Source: Monosiga brevicollis MX1
Lineage: Eukaryota; Opisthokonta; Choanoflagellata; Craspedida; Salpingoecidae
NCBI RefSeq assembly: GCF_000002865.3
Contig: NW_001865057.1
Span: 31,342-95,341, forward strand
Reading direction: 5' to 3'
Length of the DNA: 64,000 nucleotides
The stretch's first letter is position 1. The number at the start of each line of letters is the position of its first letter. Positions 32,705 through 45,748 of this stretch are shown here, piece after piece. The notes beneath the pieces are model-generated. The model did not search any database. It was given only the letters and a program-made list of their open reading frames with translations, and was not told the origin of the DNA. The position numbers were made by a program, and so were the translations under genes.

Positions 32705-34861
32705 ATGGCTGCCATGGACTTTGCCGACCTAGCCAGCGCCAAGCGCGTGGTCATTGACAATGTAGGTTGCCTAGCCCAACATGGTGCCGAGTGGTCTCGT
32801 CGTTGCGTGCCAGCTCAATAATCCGCTTTGGTTTCGACCCGGATACCACTCTTTGCTCCATGATAGGGCTCAGGCATCATCAAGGCTGGCATGGCCGGCG
32901 AATCGCACCCAAGCGTCATCTGCTCCTCCTTGTGAGTCACCCGCTTTCAACCGTTTTCGGGCCCGAAAATAGTGCAGGCAATCCAACCGCCGCTTCGATC
33001 CAGCACACGAGCGATGCCATCGATTGATCGATTGCCCTGCCCCACAACACCCCTCACATCATGGTCCTGGCCTGACCTTCAATCAGCGTGGGTCGCCCCA
33101 AACACACTCGCGTCATGACTGGCGGTCTGGAGGGTGACGTCTTCATGGGTAAAAAGGCCCAGGAACATCGTGGCCTTCTTTCCATCAAGTATCCCATGGA
33201 GCACGGCATTGTTGAGGATTGGAAGGACATGGATCGCATCTGGAACTATGTCTATTCCAAGGAAGGTCTCGGTGTGCAGCCCGACGGTCAGTTGCTACGT
33301 GCTGTCGACCTCCTGTCGGTTCTCGGAGGCTTGATGCGTCTTTCTCGCAACACCACATTCAATCCAAGCAGACCTGTGGGCTTCTTCTGCTATTCTTGCG
33401 TTGAATTCCGGCCTCACGCCTCCTCTCTCCGGGTCAACGCCCTGCCGGGACTGGCTTATTTTTTTTTGCTTGCAGAGCATCCCGTGCTGCTGACTGAGGC
33501 TCCACTCAACCCCAAGAAGAACCGCGAGAAGGCTGCCGAGGTACCCAAACGCACCCACACAACGAGATGATGCGTTGGCCGTTGTGCTACTTTACATGCG
33601 TGGGCGTCAACACATCTGCTCTGCTTGCTTTACGCTGTTCCATCACTGTCAGGCTTACGTTGACGGGCACACCTGCTCCTCTGCTTGCCCCCGTGCTCTG
33701 CTGCTCTGCTGCTCTGCTGCTAGGTTCTTTTTGAGAGCTTGAACGTGCCTGCATTATTCGTGTCGATGCAAGCCGTCCTGGCATTGTACGCATCGGGCCG
33801 CACCACGGGTGCCGTCTTGGACTCGGGTGATGGTGTCACGCACGCCGTTCCCGTGTACCAAGGCTTTGCGGTCAAGCATGCCATTACTCGCGTTGACGTG
33901 GCTGGCCGTGACGTCACCCGCCATCTCCAAACGCTGTTGCGCCGCGAGGGCGCCCTGTTTAAGACCACCGCCGAGTTTGAAATTGTGCGCACCATCAAGG
34001 AAGCCAAGGGGGTCTGCTTTGTCTCCACCAATGCCAAGAAGGACGAATCCATGGATGACCGCAGCATCGCGGCCAAGTATCGGTTACCTGATATGAAGGA
34101 GATCACGGTGAGTGCCTCGCCTCGGCTCGACTCGGCGCGACTCGGCTTGCCTCTCGATCTGCTTCTACCTTTTGCATTCGGCGACAGTTCTAACGCTGAG
34201 GGCGGTCGACATTGCAGATCCACCATGCACGCTTCCGAGCACCGGAGATCCTGTTCGACCCCAGCATCATTGGCGATGAGAGCGAAGGTCCGCTTTCCGC
34301 TTCGCATCTCGTCGAGCCTGCCCGACAGCTCAAGATCTATGATGCTCACATGTTTCCTTATCGTCGTTGACATCCTTTTTTTTTTGTGTCCACTCTCTTA
34401 GGTGTTCACAAGGTGCTGCACTATGCCATCCAAAAGTCGGACATGGATTTGCGCCGAGACCTCTACTCGAACATCATCGTGTCAGGCGGTTCCACTCTGT
34501 TCGACGTACGCGCACGCAACCCATGGCTTCCCGCTTCTCATTCTCTGCTTCCCTGTCTGCTCGATGGTTTAATGAGAAGCCGGGCCATCTCATTGCCACG
34601 GGGGTTTTTTTTTTTCTTGTTTTGTTTTGCCCGGACGGTCCCGCCTCGCAGAACTTTTGTGATCGTCTTCTCAACGAGCTCAAGGCATTGGGTCCCAAGG
34701 ACTGCAAGATTAAGATTATCGCGCCGCCCGAGCGCAAGTACTCGACTTGGCTTGGTGGTTCGATCTTGGCCTCTCTGGATACCTTCCGTACCATCTGGAC
34801 GGAGAAGCGTGAATACGAGGAGGAAGGTGCCCGGATTTTGCATTCCAAATCCTTCCTGTAG
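32705..34861 (+). CDS. ACTR1A: Actin-related protein 1 (centractin)
   Basis: Eight exons (32705-32761, 32867-32931, 33087-33286, 33476-33540, 33724-34107, 34218-34287, 34402-34505, 34652-34861) join in phase for 384 residues, against 376 in human ACTR1A. The actin fold is complete: [17 protein letters not shown] (phosphate loop 1), [66 protein letters not shown] (phosphate loop 2), [20 protein letters not shown] and [29 protein letters not shown] with GGLEGDVF and the KSDMDLRR stretch assign it to ARP1 and not to actin. ARP1 forms the short filament of dynactin, the activator of cytoplasmic dynein. An Ala/Asp-rich leader ([13 protein letters not shown]) replaces the usual N-terminus. Confidence 0.96.
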
Positions 34862-35434
34862 TTTTGCCGCAAACGCCACGCGTGAATGTGTGAGTGTTAA
34901 ATGTGCACGTTCTTTCCATTTCCTTGTTTTCCTTTCGTGCTGCTGTGGCTTGTGCGTGCGATGCACCGTCTTGCTTGTATTGTGTTGGTTGTTGTGAGTC
35001 TGTGTATGGTGTATGCGCGAGCGTGCACATGTGCGACGTGTGGTTCTTTGCTTGCGCCGGGAGCTTGCAATGGCTGTCCAAATGCCCGGGCCAATACCGC
35101 CCTGTGGATGGGGTCCCATCAAGCCTTGCACATTTTCCCCTGCGACAAGACGCCTCTTGTTCCCACGCCTCCCAGCAATCCCGCCCGGAGTTTTTATTTG
35201 TTGGAAATCTAGTCGAGAAAATTTTCAATGTAGCAGCCAGCCGGCCGTTGCTGAAAAGCGCTCATACAATGATGAAATTCAGGTGATAGCCCCCTTGCGC
35301 TCATGCCAGAGCACGTAACAGCTTTCAGGCCATGCATACATGGCATGATTTGATATGCCATTGCAGTCCCAAGCCAACACCGTGAGCGTTGGAGCAGCGC
35401 AGCACGCCGAGGTCTGCCACGTCTCTTGCGTTTG
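34862..35434. other. Convergent 3'-3' intergenic spacer
   Basis: A spacer of 573 bp between the ARP1 and MRG15 stops, with no supported gene and no microsatellite. The ARP1 side is T/G-rich (CTTGTATTGTGTTGG region), as expected for a 3' UTR. Confidence 0.45.
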
Positions 35435-37395
35435 CTACATGCCAGCAAAGGCACAGAGGCGCAGGTAGTCGGGCGCTGCATTCTCAAGATCATCGGGAAA
35501 AAATTCCACCTTATTCTTGTTGATAAACTCCAGCAGACGCTCCAAGGCCTTGAGCTGTGAGTGGGGCAAGAGAACCGACGCAGAGGGGGAAAGTGAAGCT
35601 GTGTGATGATAACAACGGCTCGACCTTGGCAGACAATGCCGATAAAGTGAGCGTACAAAGCTTCTGTCGATGAAGGGTTCTTGCTTGATGGCGAGTGACA
35701 CGAGCTGTGGCAACAAGACTGGGGCCAGATGTTTCATAGGAGATTAAAGGGCAAACGAGGACTCGAGCAGCGTGCAGGCGAGGGCAAGGACGTACGAATC
35801 AGTCGGAGAAAGTGCTCAGCACCATAAATTTGAGACATGGGTTCGAGTTGGCCATGAAGTCGCTCTAATTGTTGAAAGTACTATGGATCACACATGCGTT
35901 CGTGAGCGGATCAACCGGTTCAGGCTACCACATGAGGGGCAAACGGGGACCCACCTGCACCCGTTCGGCGGTGGTGGTTAGACGCAGCCCAAGGGTGGCA
36001 TTGAACAAAGCCTGCATGCTTGTGCACATTGTCTCTTCGGCTTTGATACTTGAGTATAGGACAGGACAGGAGAAGAGTATATCGGATGGGGTTAGTATTA
36101 GGATGAGCGGGCAAGTCCGGCACTTGGCACAGTGCGAATTGTTTTTGGCTGGGCCATACTCACTTTTCAGGCCGGCGATTGCCAGGGCGTGCGAGAAAGT
36201 CGGCGCAGATGGCTGCCAATGGCTTGGGCCGAGGCAGCGGGTGAAGCTTGTGTTCTGTCATAATGGCATGATAACAGTTTTGGAGGTGCTGGTGGATGTG
36301 GGCATCAATCAAGCGGGATCTGTAGAGCGGCATTCAATGGAGTGTAGTGCGCCACCGTGTGACGTGAAAAAAAAAACAAAACAAAACAACAACAACAAAA
36401 CTGGCCTGCGGTGTCCAAAACAGCGAGTACACACGGGCGGGCGTACACTTTGCCGAGGTCTGTGGCGCTGACGACGTCTGTGGCTGAAGCACGGCCAGAT
36501 TTGGTTGCGGATTGGGTGAATGGCGTCACGGTGGGCGACCCTTGAGGTGTTGATGCGGTGCCTAGCAGTTCAAGACAGAAAGGCATGTCAACAATCAAAA
36601 GTCGGGTACCATACCTGTTTGGTTGGTACAAGGGCCTCGGGCGAGAGGCTGCGTGCGGTTGAGCACAACTCTTTTGTGGACGCACCTCTTTTGGGACGCT
36701 TTGCGGTGTGGTCATTGCTGTTTTCGGGTGTTTGAACTGACGCTGGTGGTGACCAAGGACCAAGGGGCCGACACGAATGAGCGCAAGCCAGGTCTGAAAT
36801 GCCACCCACAACTGGGCAAGGGACTTGTGTCGTACCACGTCGTGAGGCATTGGGCCGGTGGCCAAGGGTTGGGGTGGCGTTTGGAGTTCGTTTCTTTTTG
36901 CCAGCTTTACGGGCGAGCTTGCGAGCTTCCTTGCGTCGCTTTTCCTCGGCCATGGCGCCATCCCGAATGTGCTTGGCTTCAGCCTTGGCTTCCGGCGTGG
37001 CTTCGTAAAATTCATCTTCACGTCGTTCCTTGTTATAGCTGTATGGTTGAGCCCCGAGCATCGACGTGAGTGGCATGCAGAGGGCATGGGGACTGCGACA
37101 GTGCGAGGCATCTGGGAAAGGTTCATACCGCTTGTTGAAGCCGCGGTAGGAGAGGGTGTAAAGCCAGCAGCCTTGCGTTGTGCTCCACTTGACATTGGAG
37201 ACCTTGGGAGTTTAGTGCGCGGGTTGGTTCGGGGGTGAGGGGGAAATGCCAGGGCCCTGTCAAAACCGACCTTGGGCTGCCTCTTGGTCCTATTCATACC
37301 TTGGCTTCGTATGGCACGGCGCCGTGCAGTTCAAGCACTTCTGTGCCCTTGGCGTAACGGGCCTCGGGCCGCAGGTCGGCTTGCTGCCCAGCCAT
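35435..37395 (-). CDS. MORF4L1: MRG15-like chromatin protein (chromo barrel + MRG domain)
   Basis: Minus-strand exons begin at 37395 (37300-37395, 37129-37202, 36836-37038, 36686-36742 and others). Exon 1 encodes YAKGTEVLELHGAVPYEAK, counterpart of the MRG15 chromo barrel start ERVLCFHGPLLYEAK; exon 2 continues VKWSTTQGCWLYTLSYRGFNKR. A basic, coiled-coil-like linker (EEKRRKEARKLARKAGKKKR) follows. The MRG domain is clear: LIDAHIHQHLQ, MQALFNATLGLRLTTTAERVQ, then EPMSQIYGAEHFLRLI, counterpart of APMSQVYGAPHLLRLF, and the end LERLLEFINKNKVEFFP, YLRLC. MRG15 binds H3K36me and is a subunit of NuA4/TIP60 and SIN3 complexes. The barrel appears to lack the WDEWV strand that supplies an aromatic-cage residue. 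The exons at about 36650-36440 and their phases are uncertain. Confidence 0.88.
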
Positions 37396-38032
37396 GGTGA
37401 GATCAGGGCGGTTGCGCTGAGGACCGGCTCAACTCAGGGTCACCTCAGAGCGGCACGTCAGCACGAGCTCGTGACGGGCTCAACAGCAAGTGGTGCCCAT
37501 GTGAAGCGATCCAACGCTTGCCAAAAGCACGCGGTCAAACCCCCCCTTGGACCTGTTCAAGGGCGCCGTCCCTGACCCGCCAAGAACGAACGGATACGAT
37601 GCACCTGCTCTCTCTCCTAAGAGTTGTAACGGAAAACAGTGCCACAGGGAGAAGGGAGAAATAAGAGTTAAGTTGGAGAGGGGACTTAATATCTAAATTC
37701 ATCTGACAAATACTTTCTGACAATGTATGGGGCTTGCTACCAAGTGGAGTTGTTGGCTTGGGTGTCGCCTTTCTCTTGCCAATGCGGTCGGTACACACAC
37801 CGACGGCTTCTTCTTGTTAGAAGGTGATGGATGGATGATGGATTACGCATGCATGCACCATTGGCTCGGGATGGGCATTCGGACGGGTGCGAGCAGCGCC
37901 AGACGGCGCATCACATGTCACGCTTCGACCGAACGCCCGAGGAATGGCATCTTCACGTAGCGTACTATTTGTATGCGGATGTCTATAGCTCAACTATGGC
38001 ACCGGGTGCCAGGATCGAGAGGAGGGGCGTCA

Positions 38033-38054
38033 TTTTTGCGCAATTGCGCAAAAA
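38033..38054. repeat. 22-bp perfect palindrome
   Basis: TTTTTGCGC followed by AATT and GCGCAAAAA. The core TTGCGCAA is a C/EBP-type dyad, and GCGC flanked by T/A runs is reminiscent of an E2F half-site pair. It is isolated and lies about 640 bp upstream of the MRG15 start. Confidence 0.9.
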
Positions 38055-39103
38055 TAAGAGAGTCGATCGCCAGGAAGACTGAGAGTCGGAGGAAGTGTCC
38101 CTGTCGCTGGCGCGGGTGCTACTCAACCCCCTTTTACGCGTGGGGCTTGTCCCACATTCACAGTCGGCGCAGATCCAAGATGCTTTGCGCACACTCAAAT
38201 CAATGCTTGAACACACGACTCGCCTTCCCTACATTAGTCGAGGTCCCTACCTGTGTGTGGTGTGCATCTCCATCGCACCTCGAGTCCCTTTTTACTCGTT
38301 GATGCCAATCGTTCGCAATAAACTTCACATGTCCATGTGGAGTGTCATGGTCAAGAACGCGGGCTCCCATCACCTCGGGCTCGACGTGTGGGCTCTCGAA
38401 GAAAGTTGGTCGTAGCTCCTTTGCTGCAACAACATTACGGCTGCGCGCCCCCAAATGTCACCCTCTTTGCCCTTGTGCGCGCACTCGTCAGACCAAACCT
38501 CTTCTTGTGGCTTCTTCGACCGAGAGCTGCCCTGGTCGCGGCGGCCTCCAACAAGAAAACCTTCAAGTCTGATCTGTCGGCCGGGTCCTGGTCCTTTTAG
38601 AACCCTCTGTACCCAGAATCCGCATCAACTTTGAGCGCGAAGCAAAATCGCCACTGGTTGGAGCCCTCAACCTTGACCTTCTTGCCGCAACCCGCCTCAC
38701 CCTGGCTCAAGGGCGCTGATGGTCCATGGGTCAGCGTCAAGCCCAAAAGCCCAGCCCACGTCGAGTGCAAGTGTGTCAATCCCATCGGCTCTGTGTGTGT
38801 GTGCCCCTTCTCCTTCTGGCGCCAGTCGACGCGCGTCCCCCTCCTCCTTACTTACTGACTCGAGAGGTTGGTGCCAGCACCGACTCCCGCTTACCCTCCT
38901 TACCCACTTTAAATGTCATCCTTTTGAACCCCTTCTTTTGTTTTGTTGTTGAGACGAGGAGGGTGACGTTGTTGCGACTGTTTTGTTCTTTTTCTTCCCT
39001 TCTTTTCCTTCTTACGACTTCTCCTCTCTTCTTCCACCACTTCCACCGCTTACCGCGCTTACCGCGCTTACCCTTTATCACCAACGGCTTGCCCCTCTTG
39101 CCG

Positions 39104-39104
<1 letters not shown>

Positions 39105-39148
<44 letters not shown>

Positions 39149-39192
39149 TTTCTCTCTCTCTCCTCTCTGTCTTTGTCTCTCTCTCTGTGTGT
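39105..39192. repeat. (GT)n then CT-rich array in ERK 5' flank
   Basis: About 21 GT units followed by CT-rich repeats, roughly 375 bp upstream of the ERK start codon. Confidence 0.93.
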
Positions 39193-39566
39193 GGCTCTTG
39201 TCTGGTATCACCATGTCACTGCCATTTCCCTGCTGCTGCCCTCGCCTTTGATGCAAAGTTGTTGGACCAAGACAGACACAACACCCGACACTGTCGCTCT
39301 GGTTTTTCTCGACTTGTCTGCTTCTTCGTGCTTTGGTGGTCGCATGCCCATTTGACAAGTGGCCCCCCCAACCCAAACAAACACCTTGGATCGTGCCAAA
39401 CCCCAAGCCCAGGCCCTGCCAGTCGCCGCCGGTGCCCACTTGTTTCGCCTCTTCTCCGCATTTTGCCCACCTTGACTTGTCGTCGTCGACAAGCTCGTTG
39501 GAAACCCCATTTCTGCCTCCTCCCGGCGGCTTGCCCACGAAGAAACGACAAACAAACACCAACGCC

Positions 39567-41021
<1,455 letters not shown>

Positions 41022-41810
41022 AAGCCGCGTATTTGTCATGTTTACACCCGAGAAGGGCTTGACGCTTCACCAAGAGGGGGCTGTTTCTTTTGAAAGCCGC
41101 GCTTGCTCCCCTTTTCCTACTGGAGGCACATTTTTCTGTTGTTGTTTTCGATTTTGGGTTTTATCTTCTGTCTTTGACCCTCTGCCGAGGTGCTTGCTGT
41201 GCCTTCAATCAGGCGGTTTGGAGTTTGGTGCTGGGCATCCTCCGACCTTCTGACGTGCACGTTTCCTCCTCCCTTCTTCCTCCTTGGTCATTTCTCGTGT
41301 GCTACGGGGGCTTTGGTTGTTGATCATTCTTGTCTGCCCCCTGATTGTCTTTAGTCTGTGCTTTGGGCTTTTTTCACTTGTCACTCCGCTTGTTGGCCCT
41401 TACCTGCTGTCATAAACCCTTTTAACTTTTTGTTGTTTATCGGATGGGCGCGAGCGCGTCATTATTCCTATCTGTCTTGTGTGTGCGTGCCCTGCGTGGG
41501 CTCCATTGTTTGTTGCCCTTGTTTGCCGTCGTGTTCGAGCTGAGCTGGGACGTCGCTGCTCCATCCATGCTTACTGAATTTATTGGCTGGTCAACCCACC
41601 AACAAAATAGAAAATCCCTCCCCATTTTCAATTCCTTTGACAAAGAATCACACCGTCTACTATTTTTAGACGCCCAAGTGTATTTTGCTTTGAAGCAAAA
41701 TACCGGTGGACCACCATCCCACTACCGCCTTTTTCCTCTCTCTCTCTCTCTGTCTGTCTGTCTGTCTCTCTCTCTTTTTTTTTCTTTTTTTTTTATATTC
41801 AGGCACAACA
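41022..41810. other. ERK 3' flank and NDUFB7 5' flank
   Basis: The 789 bp are T/G-rich near ERK, as expected of a 3' UTR. A CT/T-rich block (41737-41794) precedes the NDUFB7 ATG by about 20 bp. The 149-codon plus-strand frame here is composition-driven and not supported. Confidence 0.5.
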
Positions 41811-42532
41811 ATGGCGGCGGCAGCAGCTGGTACGTTGGGGGATATGGTAGACCGTGGGGCGTGTGGGCATGCACGTCGTTCAAAGGGGGTTAAACAAGTG
41901 CTGCAGAGCGAGTGCATGCGCTGGATGAGCAAGGGTGAAACATCTTGTGTATCAAGCTCTCCGGCTGCTCGGTATGTGCTGACGGGCGTGGGGTGGCTTT
42001 GACTTGCAGGTATCAAGGTCTCCCCCGAGGAGCTGCGGGAAAACAAGGTTTGTTGCTGCAGTGCTGCTTGCATCCTGGTGATCCTGTGGCCTCTCAGGTA
42101 GCTCCAGACTCAAGTCGCCAGACTGATGTGACACATGTCGTCCGTGGCTTCCTCTGCAGGTCCCCCTGGCCTTCCGCGATGCGTGCGCTGATTTCCTCAT
42201 CTCGCTGAACAAGTGCCGGTACGAACCGGGCCTCTTCTGCACTGGCTCTCCAACTCCTGCTTGAGGCGCTCGCTCACATGATCTGCATGTCTTATCACGT
42301 GTTTCAGCACTGAAAACCGCTTCCTGCCCTGGAAGTGCGAGCACCAGATGCACGAGTACGAGGGCTGCCAATATGGCCAGTATGTCATTTCTTTCCTGCC
42401 CTGTACTTGGTCTTGGTGGGCACGCCTTATTATTCTGTTTTCTCGTCTCACGTGCACAATTCCCTGCCCCTTACTGCATTCAAAAGGTACTTGAAGCGCA
42501 TGAAGGACTCGTCTGCTGCTGCCAAGCATTGA
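41811..42532 (+). CDS. NDUFB7: NADH dehydrogenase (complex I) subunit NDUFB7
   Basis: Five short exons (41811-41829, 42010-42047, 42160-42218, 42308-42379, 42487-42532) join in phase to only 77 residues; exon 1 codes for just MAAAAA and one base. The twin Cx9C (CHCH) fold is visible: RDACADFLISLNKC and CEHQMHEYEGC, followed by YLKRMKD, matching human YCAHHLIRLLKC, CKQERHDWDYC and YVMRMKE. NDUFB7 is an accessory subunit on the intermembrane-space side of complex I, oxidised by the Mia40 pathway. At 77 residues it lacks the N-terminal and the lysine-rich C-terminal extensions of animal orthologues. No cut mitochondrial presequence is seen, as expected for a Mia40 substrate. Confidence 0.93.
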
Positions 42533-43484
42533 GTCGTGCCCCACGGCATGAATCACAGTCTGATTGTCTTTCTGAGGGGCGGCAATGTTCTCGGACGTTC
42601 TCGTCTGCCACGTCCGATGTCTCCATCCTTGTTTTCCTCGTCTTTTTTCCCCTCTTCGGGACAAGGGCTAGTTTCTGTTGTTTAGGTCTCCTGCCGTTGA
42701 GCCCTTCTTCCATCTTTCTCATCTCGGTCCGCCCGCTGCTTTGCTTGGATCTACCCCCATTTTTTTTCATCCTTGCTTTTTTTTTTACTGCTTGCCTTTG
42801 GAGGGGTGCTCGCCCCAAAACTGTCCACGACAGACGGCAACCATCATCATGTCTCCTGCCAATCCGCGGGCCTGTGTTCACGACCTTCTCGGGCGTGTAG
42901 GATAATTGCAGTGGCAAACATCTATCCACATGGTTCGGTTCAAGGATTTTGCTGCCAGACGCAACATTCAAGGACATGAGGGAGTTTTCTTTTTCCTTTT
43001 TTAGATTTATCACTTGGACTCGAAAGGCCCAACAAATCACTCAACACCACGTCCACAAAAGGGTCAGAAATAAACATCAGATCATGAAAGGACACCAATG
43101 CAAAGCAAGGCAAATTAAAACAAGCAAACAAACAAGAAGAAAAAAAAAAGAGGCACACACGCCAAGCCTGTATTCGGCCAGCCACGTTTCGGTGAACACG
43201 AGCTGTGAGCCGATACAGCAAGTTTCGGTCAAGACGACACGCCTGTTTGACCGAGAACCGATGAAAAAACGAAACAAAAAACGCAACCAAACTAATAAAG
43301 CAACATCACCACCTAACACATGTCTGCCTCGAATGTAGAATAGCCCATCCTACAGAGCACTAACGCTGGCTTCAGCGTGGGTAAAGTTGTACACGGGAGC
43401 AGCAGTTAAGCATATGGCATGCCCCTCATATCAGCACAAACGGAAAACTTGGGACACCGCAGGTGTCGCTGAGGGCAGGCTCTG
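42533..43484. other. Convergent 3'-3' intergenic spacer
   Basis: The 952 bp between the NDUFB7 and RTK stops. It contains T-rich DNA, an A-rich block (43130-43150, 43262-43315) and an imperfect 10-bp inverted repeat (43223-43232 with 43247-43256, CGGTCAA and TTGACCG cores). No gene is supported on either strand. Confidence 0.45.
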
Positions 43485-43974
43485 TTACGAGTTGCTGCGG
43501 TTGTCATTGGTGTCATCGGCGCCCAGATCATAGGCAACGGCTTCGTCCTGAAAGCTCGGATTGATCACCAAGCTCGCTGGCGCAGGTTTTGCGGGCATGC
43601 CCGTCAAGAGATTGTAGCCCGTATCGCTGGCAGCACCACTATCATGTGTGGGAAGCGGTTTCGTGGCTGTGGCTGGCTCCTCATCATCACCGGCCAGGTC
43701 ATAGTACTCATCGGGTCGTGTCTCGACCACACTGTTACGGAAGCGGCTGTAGCCTGAGTCTGCATCGGCCAGCTTGCTGGGCTCAAAGAGGCCTTCGTTG
43801 TCATACACGTCATCATCATCCTGCATCAGACCGCCGGGATTGCGCAACGCACATGAGGAGTAGAAATACGCGGTTCACCCGCCCAATGGGGAAGGTCGAC
43901 AAGGAAATGCACCAGGGAGAAGAGATACAAACGAAAGGAGTCGACAGAAGAAACCGAAGCAGGAAGGAAAAAGA

Positions 43975-44011
<37 letters not shown>

Positions 44012-45715
44012 CCAGCAATCACAAGCGCAGGCAGCTTCGTGTTCGCACCTCAAAGCGCGGCTTCCAGCCAGCATTTTGATCACGGAACTGGTCAGCCGTC
44101 TTTCTGGCCAAGGGTGCGATGGACTTTAGCAGCGCTGCAAATGTTGGTCGTTCCTGTGGAGCATGCGTCCGCACTTTTATCATGAGAAAGGGTCAAAGTT
44201 CACATGGCGACGGCAAGGGTTGGCGTGCGACAGTGGTGTAGCACCACATACCCGAGGATTTTCTTTCCAGCAGTGCACCATGATGCCGTACATGAGTTTG
44301 CTGCACAGAAAGGGTTTGGCCAAGCGGTGGCCCTTCACTAATTCGTCGTAGATGCTAGCGTTGGCAATGCCTGGGTATGGGCCCTGCCCAAAAGTAAAAA
44401 TCTCCCAGCATGTGATGCCAAAAGCCCTGGAAAGCACACTCACAGCAATGAGATTCAGCCTTGCTATGCGGCGCCTTGTGAGTGATGCATCCCGCCCGTC
44501 CTCCGGCCGAGTAGCACACGGAACTGGCAGCAAACGACCGTTGATGCGCTACTCACCAGACGTCAGATGCTTCAGAGAACACTCGGTCCCGCAGGCTTTC
44601 AATGGCCAGCCACTAAACGAGCCGGCAGAGGCAATGCAATGAGACATATGTCTTAGCACGACAATCATTTTGCCAAAGATGAAGACAGACCTTGAACGGC
44701 ACTGCGCCATCCGAGGTTTTCTAGGCAAGTGAACAAGAACAAGCGTACGGCATCGAGTGACAGTGAGAAGACCAAACCAGGCAGTACCCAGCCACGTGAA
44801 CCTTCACGGCTACGTGTCACGCTCAAGAAAACTAATTGCAGATCGAAGCTGCCGATGTGGCGCACCGTGTAATTGTCATCATCGCCCGCGGTGCGAGCAA
44901 GACTACAAGTGGACAAGAAAAACAATGAGCACCCGTGCGTGAAATGGCGTCTCCAAGTGGCGTGACGTGCACGGTTATGACGAGAACCAACCCGAAATCG
45001 GCGATTTTGAGAGTGTAGCCGTCAATTTCCGTGCGCCCTTTGCTTTGAACGAGGACATTGCGCGCCGCCAAATCACGATGGATAATCTATGACAAATAGA
45101 GGAACAAAAGAATAAGTTGGGGCGCTGAGCAGATGTTGGTTCTTTGCATGCTGCTCAGGTCCAACTGGCATGCACTTCAACGAGCGAACAAACCTTGTGG
45201 CCGGCGAGAAACTCCATGCCTGCGGCAATCTGAGCAGCAAAATCGAAAAAGTCGCTTCGGGTCAGCAGGGCTGCACGCGCATCGGTGGCTCGACAATCCC
45301 GCAAAAAATGCATCAGGTCGCCCTTGTCCGCAAACTCGAGAATCATCAACACAGGTTGCTCTCGGCGACAGGCACCCAGCAGACTCAGCACGTTTCGGTG
45401 ACGCCCAAGATCCATCATCAGCTCCATCTCGTCGAAAAATTCCGTCACTTCACGTGAGCCAACCTCGACATCCCGTTTGAGCTGCTTCACGGCCACGTCC
45501 CGTGCCCCAGCATTGCTGGTAATTGAAGGGCGCAGCAAGCCACGCGATACAATACCAAAGAAGCCACCGCCCAGTTTCGTACCAACTGGCAAAGAGACGG
45601 AGGGAAGAAAAAAAAAAAAAAAGTCATCAAGAAAAGCACGTCATGTCATGAGGATGCGCGCTCAGTGCAACATGTTCAATCGCCCACAAAAATGCACAGC
45701 CCCTTCCTTGCTGAC

Positions 45716-45748
<33 letters not shown>

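Larger units (their letters stand above)
37396..39566. promoter_or_regulatory. Divergent 2.2-kb region between MRG15-like and ERK
   Basis: No gene is supported. A 106-codon plus-strand frame (38095-38415) and an 84-codon minus-strand frame (38200-38454) overlap, and neither shows a family. The region contains a 22-bp perfect palindrome (38033-38054), then pyrimidine-rich DNA and a (GT)n/(CT)n array close to the ERK start, probably its 5' UTR and promoter. Confidence 0.45.

Noticed and set aside
38095-38454. Overlapping 106- and 84-codon frames in the ERK upstream region
   Set aside because: Neither shows family resemblance nor splice context; the two cannot both be coding.
41444-41893. 149-codon plus-strand frame before NDUFB7
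   Set aside because: Spans the ERK 3' region and a CT repeat; overlaps the NDUFB7 start in a different frame.
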